Shown here piece by piece: positions 16,087 to 24,317 of a DNA stretch of 44,842 nucleotides; the first letter of the stretch is position 1; each line of letters begins with the position of its first letter. The stretch is from Massilibacteroides sp. (GTDB lineage Bacteria; Bacteroidota; Bacteroidia; Bacteroidales; Tannerellaceae): contig JAQVZS010000016.1 of assembly GCA_028708075.1 (NCBI GenBank), positions 4,052 to 48,893 of the forward strand, given 5' to 3'. The notes under the pieces are model-generated. The model did no database searches, was not told where the DNA came from, and saw only the letters and a program-made list of their open reading frames with translations. Position numbers and translations under genes: made by a program.

Positions 16087-18483
16087 TTAACAGGTTATTG
16101 TTTGTTTGCCGCCTGTCAACGGGAAGGTTTTTCCTTTCCAGACGAATACACCCGATATTGATTCCGGCAGTGTTATTTCCGCCGTCAATACTCCTTTTTT
16201 ATCGATTTTATAGGCAACTGAAATCTTTCCCTGTGGATGCGGGATGGAGCCTGACACTTCTTTTAATTCGCCCAGTGCCGGTGCGATCCGTACCTCTTGA
16301 AATCCTGGTGCCGCGGTATCAATACCCAATAATATCCGATAGAATTCAATGTTCGGGCTGGATCCCCAGGCGTGACAGTCGGAACGGGACGGTTCCGGCA
16401 TTTCAGCCCAGGTTGTCAATCCCAGCGCCATCTGGTCTTTCCAGATGTTAAGATTATCCAACAATTGATCACCCATTCCTGCTTTACTTAAAGCTTGGTG
16501 TAAATAATAGCGGAAATAAATGGTAGCTTGTGTTAGTGACGGATCAGCTAACGTTTTCTTCATGATTGCTTTTGCCTCATCACCATGGACAATTTCCGCA
16601 AGAACGGCCAATGCGTTTACGTGTTGTGAAAAGTTTCTGTGATCGTGTGTGTCTGCGAAGAGCGCACGTTCAGCGTCCCAATATTTTTGTTTGATTGTTG
16701 CACGTATGTTTGATGCGATTGTTCGGTAATGCGTTGCCATCGCTGGCAAACCCATGGCTTGCTCCATTTCCGCCGCGGCATCTAAAGTTAGGATATACAT
16801 CAAATCTTGAAAAGAAGAGTTCCCGTTTTTTTCACGAATCGGTTCGCCGTTTGCGAAACCTTCAGACCAATCGGCGAAAAACCAGTGAGGAACATAGTCT
16901 AAGCTATAATCCGGTTTAAGCCACTGTTCGTACCACGCCAATACTCCGCGGAAAGCAGGCAACAATGTTTTCATATAGGCTTCGTCGCCGCGATACATCC
17001 AATAATCATGTCCCATGCAAATCCACCAGAGCGAAAACGAGGAAATAAACTGGTGCAACCCCGATGGGTAACGACTCATGGTTATACCGTCTGCTACGAT
17101 CGATTGGCGTCCCTGTTCAATGGCATTCCTGACCATGTATTTATCCGACGTGTTGTAAAGCGAGATCATTGCCTGAATGCGTGTGTCACCAAAATACTGT
17201 AACTGTTCATAATACGGACAATCCATATATGTTTCGTTGGCGCAAAGTCGGGCCGTTCGCCAACCGATTTCCAGCATCTTATTCAGATAATCTTGACCTG
17301 GTGCGGAAAAGGTCGTTTCGTTTCGGAAAGGATAAGCAGAATAAGTTCCGTAAATATCGTGAATCACCAAAGGACTGTCTTTCGTTTCCACGGTAAGGTT
17401 TACATACCGCCAAGTACGCCACCACAGAGAAGTAGACAATCGTTTGTTGCCTCCGTCAGCAATGATTTTATCCGCATAACCGATAAAACGTTTGTTTTTT
17501 ACCTCATTCCGGTTCCCTTTTGAAAAGGAATTTGGAGCCCCTTCCTTATTATATAATGCTTCCGCGTACTCCATCATAATCTCCGAATCTTTTCCTTTGC
17601 TGAATGAAAGGGAAAGGTAACCGGTCATAAGCATGCTATTATCCAATAGAAGCCGGACTTTAGAATGGGGCGGAATGATAATCTCTTTCGGTTGAGCCGG
17701 GAATTCCAAGGGAACCTGGATTCCTTCCTGAATACGTACTGTCGAAAAACGCTGTATTTTGTTTTCCATCGGTGGAATAGGCGAGGGAACTAAAAGTCGA
17801 CCGGGATAATCCCTTGCCCCCTTTATCGCTCCTTCAATTCCGGGCTGAGCTTTTTGCCATAACGAATCGTCAAAATCCATTTGTTCCCAGCCCCAGGGAT
17901 AAAGCGATACTTTCATTTTTTCACCTGGCCCGGCGACATAGTATCCCGGCACCTGTACATTCAGCGGACTATAGGCCTTGTTCACAGAACAAAGCCAGCT
18001 GTTATTTGTATTGACAATTGCTTCTTTTTCTGTATTTCCTTGTACGATCAACCCTGTTTGATTGAAGCTAATCTGAGCAACCGGTTTTCTTTCGGCGTAG
18101 TTCCAAACGATTGCAGCAAGCGTGTTCTTTCCGTTTTGAAGCCACGGCGCAATGTCTACCGTTTCGAAATTCCAGTTGTAAATATCTCCGCGGGCAGGTC
18201 CAACGGATACTTCTTTTCCGTTTACATACAATTTGTATCGGTTATCCGCGGAGACATGAATCACAAAAGTGTCGGGCTTCGTACTTAATTCAAAACTTTT
18301 ACGGAAGTGATAAACGCCGAAAGTATTTACCGGTTCACCTGGTACCGCTATCCATCGTGCTTTCCACCGCCCTTCGAACAGCGACTGGTCAATCAGTTTT
18401 TCGTTATACCCTTTCAACCGGATTTGCCCGAATCCACTTAGCGGTAAAAGCAACAATGACAAGCATAAGATCGTTGTTTTCAT
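16087..18483 (-). CDS. Exported GH78-type alpha-L-rhamnosidase
   Basis: 798 residues with a signal peptide (MKTTILCLSLLLLPLSGFGQ). The N-terminal part has the rhamnosidase-associated sugar-binding sandwich (WKARWIAVPGE, FRKSFEL, SADNRYKLYVNGKEV). The (alpha/alpha)6 catalytic part carries MDCPYYEQLQYFGDTRIQA, where the acidic residues include the candidate general acid, and WAEMPEPSRSDCHAWGSSPN, typical of GH78-like enzymes. A small C-terminal beta domain ends the protein. It would cleave terminal alpha-L-rhamnose or a related deoxysugar in the periplasm. It lies 37 bases downstream of iorB without an evident promoter, an odd partner for an amino-acid fermentation operon. Specificity is inferred from the family. 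Confidence 0.82.
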   Translation of the reverse strand: MKTTILCLSLLLLPLSGFGQIRLKGYNEKLIDQSLFEGRWKARWIAVPGEPVNTFGVYHFRKSFELSTKPDTFVIHVSADNRYKLYVNGKEVSVGPARGDIYNWNFETVDIAPWLQNGKNTLAAIVWNYAERKPVAQISFNQTGLIVQGNTEKEAIVNTNNSWLCSVNKAYSPLNVQVPGYYVAGPGEKMKVSLYPWGWEQMDFDDSLWQKAQPGIEGAIKGARDYPGRLLVPSPIPPMENKIQRFSTVRIQEGIQVPLEFPAQPKEIIIPPHSKVRLLLDNSMLMTGYLSLSFSKGKDSEIMMEYAEALYNKEGAPNSFSKGNRNEVKNKRFIGYADKIIADGGNKRLSTSLWWRTWRYVNLTVETKDSPLVIHDIYGTYSAYPFRNETTFSAPGQDYLNKMLEIGWRTARLCANETYMDCPYYEQLQYFGDTRIQAMISLYNTSDKYMVRNAIEQGRQSIVADGITMSRYPSGLHQFISSFSLWWICMGHDYWMYRGDEAYMKTLLPAFRGVLAWYEQWLKPDYSLDYVPHWFFADWSEGFANGEPIREKNGNSSFQDLMYILTLDAAAEMEQAMGLPAMATHYRTIASNIRATIKQKYWDAERALFADTHDHRNFSQHVNALAVLAEIVHGDEAKAIMKKTLADPSLTQATIYFRYYLHQALSKAGMGDQLLDNLNIWKDQMALGLTTWAEMPEPSRSDCHAWGSSPNIEFYRILLGIDTAAPGFQEVRIAPALGELKEVSGSIPHPQGKISVAYKIDKKGVLTAEITLPESISGVFVWKGKTFPLTGGKQTITC

Positions 18484-18520
18484 ACGTATTTTGTTTAAGA
18501 TTTAAATCGATCGGGTATTT

Positions 18521-19108
18521 CTATTTTTTTTGTATTTGGTTGGCTACTTCGTAACCAGCTTTCAACGCGTTCAAATTCATTTGAACAATCTCGTCCCCTT
18601 TTTTACTAAAGATACGACGGATACCGTCTTCAATCTTGTCATAATCGATCCCGATAAACGGACTTGCTGCACCCAGCATGACGATATTGGCCGCTCGTAG
18701 AGAGCCGACCTCTTTAGCGATCGTTTCTACATCCAGCGTTACTTTGTTTGGTAGTTTCCCCAATTCCTCGTTAATCTTTTCTATTTCCGGATAATTCGGA
18801 ATATTGATAAAAGGACGTGAATTCGTTACCAACCATCCGTCTTCTTTCAGATAAAGCAAATAGCGCAAACTTTCCATTGGCTCAAGTGAAATAATCAAAT
18901 CTGCTTTCCCTTTAGCAATCAAATCCGAAGCAATTGGTTTGTCCGAAATACGCAAATTGGATTGCACATCACCCCCGCGCTGACTCATGCCGTGCACTTC
19001 GGCTTGTTTCATAAATAAGCCCTCTTTCAATGCGGCTTCTCCGATAACGGCGGCAATCGATAAAATGCCTTGACCGCCGACTCCTGATAATATAATGTCC
19101 GTTTTCAT
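18521..19108 (-). CDS. iorB: Indolepyruvate oxidoreductase subunit beta
   Basis: Gamma/beta-type subunit of a 2-oxoacid:ferredoxin oxidoreductase that oxidatively decarboxylates arylpyruvates (indole-, phenyl-, hydroxyphenylpyruvate) to acyl-CoA. The start at 19108 is preferred over 19150 because MKTDIILSGVGGQGILSIA begins exactly at the family's conserved N-terminus and gives a 4-base ATGA overlap with iorA. GVGGQG (residues 9-14) and HGMSQRGGDVQS are the expected motifs. The length (195) is normal for the beta subunit. Overlap with iorA implies translational coupling and 1:1 assembly in the cytoplasm. Confidence 0.92.
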   Translation of the reverse strand: MKTDIILSGVGGQGILSIAAVIGEAALKEGLFMKQAEVHGMSQRGGDVQSNLRISDKPIASDLIAKGKADLIISLEPMESLRYLLYLKEDGWLVTNSRPFINIPNYPEIEKINEELGKLPNKVTLDVETIAKEVGSLRAANIVMLGAASPFIGIDYDKIEDGIRRIFSKKGDEIVQMNLNALKAGYEVANQIQKK

Positions 19109-20703
19109 TTCTTTGCAGCTTTTTTCTTTCGGGTTAATGTCTGTATGCATTCGCGACGGGGAATCAAAACAGAAAGACCTTGGTATTCGATCTCCTCGCG
19201 AATGATTTTTTTCATTTCTTCAAAGTTCTTTTTTAGTGGAACCATGCTCCGGATATGTGTCGGGTCGACTCCGATTCCCGCACAAATGGCTTCAAGTTTG
19301 CCCGTTCCCGCAGAATCCTGCCCTCCGGTCATTGCTGTTGTTTCATTATCCGAAATAACAATGGTAATGGGAGAGTTTTCGTTGACACAATCCAACAACC
19401 CGGTCATTCCCGAGTGTGTAAATGTCGAATCGCCAATGACAGCTACTGATGGGAATATACCTGCATCTGATGCACCTTTAGCCATGGTGATGGAAGCTCC
19501 CATGTCGATACAGGAATCGATTGCGTGGAAAGGAGGAAGGGCACCCAGAGTGTAGCAACCGATATCTCCGAAAACTTTTGCTTTTTCGTATTCTTTCAAT
19601 ACTTCGTTCAAGGCATCGTACATATCTCTGTGCGCACATCCCTGGCATAAAGCCGGCGGACGTTGTTCGACGATTTCGGGGATCGAATAAAAACTCTTTA
19701 CCTCCTTGCCAAGTGCTAACGCAACGCAATCCGGCGTTAATTCACCCTCTCGAGGAATCGTTCCGTCTAATCGTCCATGTATTTTGACGCCTAATTCCAA
19801 ATAGCCTTTTAGTTGTTCTTCCACAAAAGGGAATCCTTCTTCTAATACGAGTATTTCGTCGCATTCTTCTACGATCTTCGTCACTAATTTCCGAGGAAGC
19901 GGATATTGTGTTATCTTTAAAACCGGATGTTCAAATCCTTCCGGATAATTTTCGGACAAATAATTAAATGCAATACCGGTTGTAATGATTCCCAATTTCT
20001 TATTCGGCGCATCGAAATGCCGGTTGTATATTGAATTTTCTGAAGCTTTGACAAAATCCTCCTGTGCCGCGAGCAATGCCGTAAACCGCTTACGTGCCAG
20101 CGCCGGCAACAAGATAAACCGTTGACGTCCGTTTTCCGGACAATTCATTTGGTTTTCAGGTTGTAACGGACGTGTCTCGACTCCTGAACGTGAATGTGCC
20201 ATTCGTGTAGTTATGCGTAACAGGATAGGATAACCTAGTTTTTCGGAAAGCGCAAAACCGTCATACACCATATCGTATGCTTCTTGCTGATTGGATGGTT
20301 CCAACATCGGAATCATGGCAAAATTACCGTAGAAACGGTTATCCTGTTCGTTTTGAGAAGAGTGCATAGAGGGATCGTCTGCCGTGACAATAATCAGTCC
20401 GCCATTAACCCCGCTCATTGCTGCATTCATGAAACAATCCGCTGCGACATTCAGTCCTACATGCTTCATGCAACACAACGCCCGTTTACCGGCGTAACAC
20501 ATACCCAGTGCAGTTTCCAGTGCCGTTTTTTCATTCGCGCTCCAGTTACTGTGAATGCCTCTTTCGCTTGCGAGTGGCGAATTTTGAATATACTCTGTGA
20601 TTTCTGTTGATGGCGTTCCAGGATAAGCATACACACCAGACAATCCCGCGTCAATCGCTGCCTGTGCAATCGCTTCATCCCCTAAAAAAAGATGTTTTTC
20701 CAT
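19105..20703 (-). CDS. iorA: Indolepyruvate oxidoreductase subunit alpha, without C-terminal ferredoxin domain
   Basis: 532-residue catalytic subunit. The N-terminal pyrimidine-binding domain contains GVYAYPGTPSTEITEYIQ (residues 20-37) and NEKTALETALGM. The TPP/Mg-binding domain contains CQGCAHRDMYDAL, GDIGCYTLGALPP and the GDSTFTHSGMTGLLD-NENSPITIVISDN block. Archaeal IorA carries an extra two-cluster ferredoxin domain at the C-terminus. Here the protein ends IPRRECIQTLTRKKKAAKK with no further CxxCxxC motifs, so electron transfer must use the remaining cysteines or an outside ferredoxin. Downstream genes are iorB (4-base overlap) and the GH78 gene. Confidence 0.92.
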   Translation of the reverse strand: MEKHLFLGDEAIAQAAIDAGLSGVYAYPGTPSTEITEYIQNSPLASERGIHSNWSANEKTALETALGMCYAGKRALCCMKHVGLNVAADCFMNAAMSGVNGGLIIVTADDPSMHSSQNEQDNRFYGNFAMIPMLEPSNQQEAYDMVYDGFALSEKLGYPILLRITTRMAHSRSGVETRPLQPENQMNCPENGRQRFILLPALARKRFTALLAAQEDFVKASENSIYNRHFDAPNKKLGIITTGIAFNYLSENYPEGFEHPVLKITQYPLPRKLVTKIVEECDEILVLEEGFPFVEEQLKGYLELGVKIHGRLDGTIPREGELTPDCVALALGKEVKSFYSIPEIVEQRPPALCQGCAHRDMYDALNEVLKEYEKAKVFGDIGCYTLGALPPFHAIDSCIDMGASITMAKGASDAGIFPSVAVIGDSTFTHSGMTGLLDCVNENSPITIVISDNETTAMTGGQDSAGTGKLEAICAGIGVDPTHIRSMVPLKKNFEEMKKIIREEIEYQGLSVLIPRRECIQTLTRKKKAAKK

Positions 20704-20749
20704 TTATGAGAGATTGTTTATTTATTGATTTTTTCTTTTTAATTGGAGT

Positions 20750-20757
20750 CAAAGATA
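20750..20757 (-). promoter_or_regulatory. -7 promoter element for iorAB
   Basis: Minus strand TATCTTTG matches TAnnTTTG, 46 bases before the iorA start. Confidence 0.5.
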
Positions 20758-20787
20758 ACCCTTTTGCGATAAATAGTAATCTTGTTC

Positions 20788-21816
20788 TTATCGAATCTTT
20801 CTTCTGTTCAGTTCCGATTGATAACGTTTGGCGTTCCGGTTATGTTCTGTCAGCGTTATTGCAAAATTATGCCGTCCCGAGAAATCTTCTTTTGCGCACA
20901 TATATAAATATCGGTGTTTCGTATGATTTAATACGGCATTTATTACCCGGATAGACGGCGTGCGAAGCGGCCCCGGGGGGAGTCCGGTGTATTTATAGGT
21001 ATTATAAGGTGAATCTACTTCCAGATGTTCGTAAAGAATACGCTGCAGCGAAAAATCGCCGACAGCATATTTAACTGTCGGATCTGCCTGGAGAAGCATG
21101 CCACGTTGAAGTCGGTTAATATATAAACCAGCAACGACCGGGTACTCGTCAGCTACCGATGTTTCTTCTTCAACAATCGACGCCAGGATGCCGACTTCTA
21201 CAGGTGTTAATCCTATTCCCTGTGCTTTTTCCTGGCGCTTTTGCGTCCAGAACACATCATATTCCTTTTTCATCCGCCGGAATAGTCCATCTGCCGAGAT
21301 ATTCCAATAGATTTCATACGTATTTGGAATAAACATGATGTTTATCGTTTCCGTATTGAATCCGAGCGAATCGCAGTAGGCAGAATCATTTAAAAGAGCT
21401 AAAATAGGTTGTTCACCGATCATTAATTGTTCCCCCAGTCGTTTCGCCAGATCTGTTTTGAAACGAATATTGTTAAATATTAGTCGAACAGCCGTTTGAT
21501 GTCCGCTTCTTAACGTATTCAGTAAGCCCATCTGACTCATTCCGTTTTTGATACGATACTTCCCTGTCCGCATATTTTCGGGATAATTCAAATATTCGGC
21601 TAACCGTCGGAACGTTTTCAGATTCTGCGGAGAGGATATCTTCGATAATTGAGCACAGAGATTGTTGAAATCTTTTTTTTCGTCGATATATAGATATGTC
21701 GTTTCTTTTAATGAATAAGTGTTGCCATAAAGCGTTTGATATAAATAATAAAAAATGATTCCTCCAGACAGAGCGACGAAGAGGCAGATTAAAAAGATAA
21801 GTTTTCGTTTAGACAT
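20788..21816 (-). CDS. mltG: Endolytic murein transglycosylase MltG (YceG family)
   Basis: 342-residue inner-membrane enzyme that cuts nascent peptidoglycan glycan strands and limits their length. A single N-terminal membrane anchor (about residues 5-26) is followed by a LysM-like region and the YceG catalytic domain. The catalytic domain has the motif GILASIVEEETSVADEYPVV (around 208-227, catalytic Glu in the EEE run). It continues with GLYINRLQRGMLLQADPTV, SPYNTYKYTGLPPGPL and a C-terminal SGRHNFAITLTEHNRNA. Length and motif order are typical. It is a single-gene unit, divergent from tRNA-Ser. The upstream minus strand has only a near-match TACTTTTA to the -7 consensus. Confidence 0.93.
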   Translation of the reverse strand: MSKRKLIFLICLFVALSGGIIFYYLYQTLYGNTYSLKETTYLYIDEKKDFNNLCAQLSKISSPQNLKTFRRLAEYLNYPENMRTGKYRIKNGMSQMGLLNTLRSGHQTAVRLIFNNIRFKTDLAKRLGEQLMIGEQPILALLNDSAYCDSLGFNTETINIMFIPNTYEIYWNISADGLFRRMKKEYDVFWTQKRQEKAQGIGLTPVEVGILASIVEEETSVADEYPVVAGLYINRLQRGMLLQADPTVKYAVGDFSLQRILYEHLEVDSPYNTYKYTGLPPGPLRTPSIRVINAVLNHTKHRYLYMCAKEDFSGRHNFAITLTEHNRNAKRYQSELNRRKIR

Positions 21817-21909
21817 TCCGTTGTTTATTAGTTAGTAAGAAATAATCAATTGAGTATCAGAACCGGGTGTAAAAGTAGTATCTTTTTTCCTTAAAATGTA
21901 AGTAAAAGC

Positions 21910-21941
21910 TTTGTTAATTCGGAAATATACCGCTATCTTTG
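21910..21941 (+). promoter_or_regulatory. Promoter of tRNA-Ser (full -33/-7 pair)
   Basis: TTTG at 21910-21913 and TATCTTTG at 21934-21941, separated by 20 bases. This is a near-ideal Bacteroidetes sigma-ABfr promoter, placing the transcript start a few bases before the tRNA at 21956. Confidence 0.8.
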
Positions 21942-21955
21942 CATCGCATTTCTAA

Positions 21956-22045
21956 GGAAGTGTGGGTGAGTGGCTGAAACCAACAGTTTGCTAAACTGTC
22001 GTACGGGTAACCGTACCACGAGTTCGAATCTCGTCGCTTCCGCCA
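21956..22045 (+). tRNA. tRNA-Ser (anticodon GCT)
   Basis: A 90-base class II tRNA with a variable arm. The acceptor stem GGAAGTG pairs with CGCTTCC. The anticodon stem ACAGT/ACTGT encloses the loop TTGCTAA with anticodon GCT at 21990-21992, reading AGC/AGT codons. The T arm contains GTTCGAATC. Discriminator G at 22042 (usual for serine) and an encoded CCA at 22043-22045. Own promoter and terminator flank it. Confidence 0.97.
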
Positions 22046-22075
22046 AAGACGTCCCGATATCGGGACGTCTTTTTT
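22046..22075 (+). terminator. Terminator of tRNA-Ser
   Basis: A perfect self-complementary 26-base palindrome (22046-22071, core GTCCCGATATCGGGAC) begins one base after the CCA end and runs into a T tract to 22075. The zero-loop palindrome must form a small loop of the central ATAT bases in RNA. Confidence 0.9.
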
Positions 22076-22112
22076 ATTCCTATAATATATATATATTCTA
22101 CCGTATTTCTTG

Positions 22113-22120
22113 TATTTTTG
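22113..22120 (+). promoter_or_regulatory. -7 promoter element upstream of the small lipoprotein ORF and glgB
   Basis: TATTTTTG matches TAnnTTTG and sits 30 bases before the ATG at 22150. No clear -33 TTTG upstream, where an AT alternation (22081-22098) lies instead. Confidence 0.45.
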
Positions 22121-22149
22121 TTTCTGTTAATTTTAGCGTATGAATAGTT

Positions 22150-22242
22150 ATGAATAAGCATTTTTTATTGGGGATTATCGTACTCGTTTTGTTGAGTGGT
22201 TGTGGTAGTGTCCCTTTTTGCCTGAAGCAAAGAAATACCTAA
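22150..22242 (+). CDS. Possible 30-residue lipoprotein upstream of glgB
   Basis: A 30-codon frame, ATG at 22150 to TAA at 22240-22242. It starts MNKHFLLGIIVLVLLSGCGS: a basic start, a hydrophobic core and a textbook lipobox LSGC, with lipidation at Cys18. The mature peptide would be only 13 residues (CGSVPFCLKQRNT). It lies 42 bases before glgB and behind a -7 element. It may be a real micro-lipoprotein, a translated leader for glgB, or the stump of a longer lipoprotein gene. No family is recognised. Confidence 0.45.
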   Translation: MNKHFLLGIIVLVLLSGCGSVPFCLKQRNT

Positions 22243-22283
22243 AAAAATAAACAGTCTGAAATATTTTAAAAACAGAAGTCAAA

Positions 22284-24290
22284 ATGCAAGAGCTTAAATT
22301 GATAAAAAATGATCCCTGGTTAGTGCCGTATAAAAGAACCATACAGGGACGTTTCGACTATGCCCTCCAAAAAGAAAAATTGTTGACAGAAGAAAAGCAA
22401 AGCTTGACAGATTTGGCTTCCGGTTATTTGTATTTTGGTTTGCATCGTACGGCTTCCGGGTGGGTTTTTCGGGAATGGGCGCCTAATGCTACGGCCATTT
22501 ATCTGATTGGTTCATTCAATAGTTGGCAGAAACAGGAAGATTATCGTTTGCTACCGGAAGAAAACGGAGTGTGGACAATCCAATTGACTGTCGACAAACT
22601 GAGTCATGGTGATTTGTTCAAACTGTGGATGGAATGGAATGGAGGAGCCGGAGAGCGTATACCGGCCTGGATTCGCCGTGTCGTTCAGGATGAACAAACA
22701 AAGGTTTTTAGTGCCCAGGTTTGGAACCCCGAACATCCATATGTATTTAAACATAAGAAGATAAAGCCTGATACAGATCCGTTGCTGATTTATGAATGTC
22801 ATATTGGTATGGGAACAGCTGAAGAGAAAGTTGGAACTTATGATGAGTTTCGTCGCAATGTCCTTCCCCGTATTGCTAAAGGCGGGTATAACACCATTCA
22901 AATTATGGCAATACAGGAACATCCCTATTATGGCTCTTTCGGATATCATGTGAGCAGTTTTTTCGCTGCCTCTTCCCGCTTTGGAACGCCGGAAGAGCTG
23001 AAGCATTTAATTGATGACGCACATGGAATGGGGATTGCCGTGATTATGGATATTGTGCACAGTCATGCGGTGAAGAACGAGGTGGAAGGTCTCGCGCGTT
23101 TTGACGGTTCTTTCAATCAGTATTTTCTTACCGGAAGCCGGCGTGAACATCCGGCGTGGGATTCCCTTTGTTTTGATTATGGAAAAAACGAAGTTTTGCA
23201 TTTTCTTCTGTCCAATTGTAAATTCTGGATGGAGGAATATGGTTTCGACGGGTATCGTTTTGATGGGGTAACGTCGATGTTATATTTCAGTCACGGATTG
23301 GGCGAAGCTTTTATGAGTTACGATGATTATTTTAACGGACATCAGGATGATGATGCTATTGCCTACTTGACATTGGCTAATAGATTGATTCATGAAGTTA
23401 ATCCCGATGCGATAACCATTGCCGAAGAAGTCAGCGGCATGCCTGGATTGGCTGTCCCGGTAAAAGACGGAGGATACGGATTCGATTACCGCATGGCTAT
23501 GAATATTCCGGATTATTGGATTAAAACCATTAAGGAGAAGAAAGATGAAGACTGGCATCCTTCCTCAATCTGGTGGGAGACGACAAACCGTCGTGTGGAT
23601 GAAAAGACAATTAGTTACGCCGAAAGTCACGACCAAGCGTTGGTCGGTGACAAAACAATCATATTTCGCCTGATCGATTCCAATATGTATTGGCATATGC
23701 AAAAGAATGATCGGAATATGATAGTCGAACGAGGTATCGCTTTACATAAAATGATTCGTTTAGTGACCGCAACTACTATGAACGGTGGTTATTTAAATTT
23801 TATGGGTAATGAGTTCGGACATCCGGAATGGATCGATTTTCCGCGCGAAGGAAACGGCTGGTCGCATAAATACGCTCGTCGGCAGTGGCATTTGACGGAT
23901 AATCAGGATTTGAAATATCATTACCTGAGTGATTTTGATGCTGAAATGATTCGAGTCATAAAATGTGTCGACAAATTTCAGTCTACGCCGGTTTGGAAAA
24001 TTTGGGATAGTGATTCTGATCAGATTCTGGCGTATATGCGTGCGGATTTATTTTTTGTTTTCAACTTTAGCCCGTCGAAATCATTCGTTGATTATGGTTT
24101 TCTCACCCCTCCGGGAAAATACGAGGTAGTTTTGAATACGGATGCTGTTGAATTTGGTGGAAACGGACTATCTGACGATACGATTCCACATTTGACCCAG
24201 TTTGATCCTTTGTACGAAACGGAGAATAAAGGTTGGTTGAAGCTCTATATTCCGGCAAGAAGCGCTATTGTGTTGAAAAAAGTCAATTAA
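22284..24290 (+). CDS. glgB: 1,4-alpha-glucan branching enzyme, eukaryote-type GH13_8
   Basis: 668-residue cytoplasmic enzyme that makes alpha-1,6 branches in glycogen. An N-terminal CBM48 (YLYFGLHRTASGWVFREWAP, about residues 50-70) precedes the GH13 barrel. The barrel motifs are GFDGYRFDGVTSMLYFSHG (nucleophile Asp near 326), AEEVSGMPG (acid Glu near 380) and YAESHDQALVGDKTI. A C-terminal all-beta domain follows. These motif spellings match the plant/animal type (GH13_8) rather than E. coli GlgB (GH13_9), as known for Bacteroidetes. manA follows 27 bases later and is probably co-transcribed. Confidence 0.94.
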   Translation: MQELKLIKNDPWLVPYKRTIQGRFDYALQKEKLLTEEKQSLTDLASGYLYFGLHRTASGWVFREWAPNATAIYLIGSFNSWQKQEDYRLLPEENGVWTIQLTVDKLSHGDLFKLWMEWNGGAGERIPAWIRRVVQDEQTKVFSAQVWNPEHPYVFKHKKIKPDTDPLLIYECHIGMGTAEEKVGTYDEFRRNVLPRIAKGGYNTIQIMAIQEHPYYGSFGYHVSSFFAASSRFGTPEELKHLIDDAHGMGIAVIMDIVHSHAVKNEVEGLARFDGSFNQYFLTGSRREHPAWDSLCFDYGKNEVLHFLLSNCKFWMEEYGFDGYRFDGVTSMLYFSHGLGEAFMSYDDYFNGHQDDDAIAYLTLANRLIHEVNPDAITIAEEVSGMPGLAVPVKDGGYGFDYRMAMNIPDYWIKTIKEKKDEDWHPSSIWWETTNRRVDEKTISYAESHDQALVGDKTIIFRLIDSNMYWHMQKNDRNMIVERGIALHKMIRLVTATTMNGGYLNFMGNEFGHPEWIDFPREGNGWSHKYARRQWHLTDNQDLKYHYLSDFDAEMIRVIKCVDKFQSTPVWKIWDSDSDQILAYMRADLFFVFNFSPSKSFVDYGFLTPPGKYEVVLNTDAVEFGGNGLSDDTIPHLTQFDPLYETENKGWLKLYIPARSAIVLKKVN

Positions 24291-24317
24291 TTTTAATTAT
24301 CTATTTAAAACTAAACT

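Noticed and set aside
7047-18483. A polysaccharide utilization locus around the mannosidase and rhamnosidase
   Set aside because: No SusC/SusD pair, no ECF/anti-sigma or hybrid two-component regulator; the two glycosidases belong to different transcription units.
18111-18554. 147-codon ORF antisense to the GH78 gene and crossing the iorB gap
   Set aside because: Shadow frame; the opposite strand has signal peptide and family motifs.
22551-23006. 151-codon ORF antisense to glgB
   Set aside because: Long shadow of a strongly conserved GH13 gene; no start signal, no recognisable domain.
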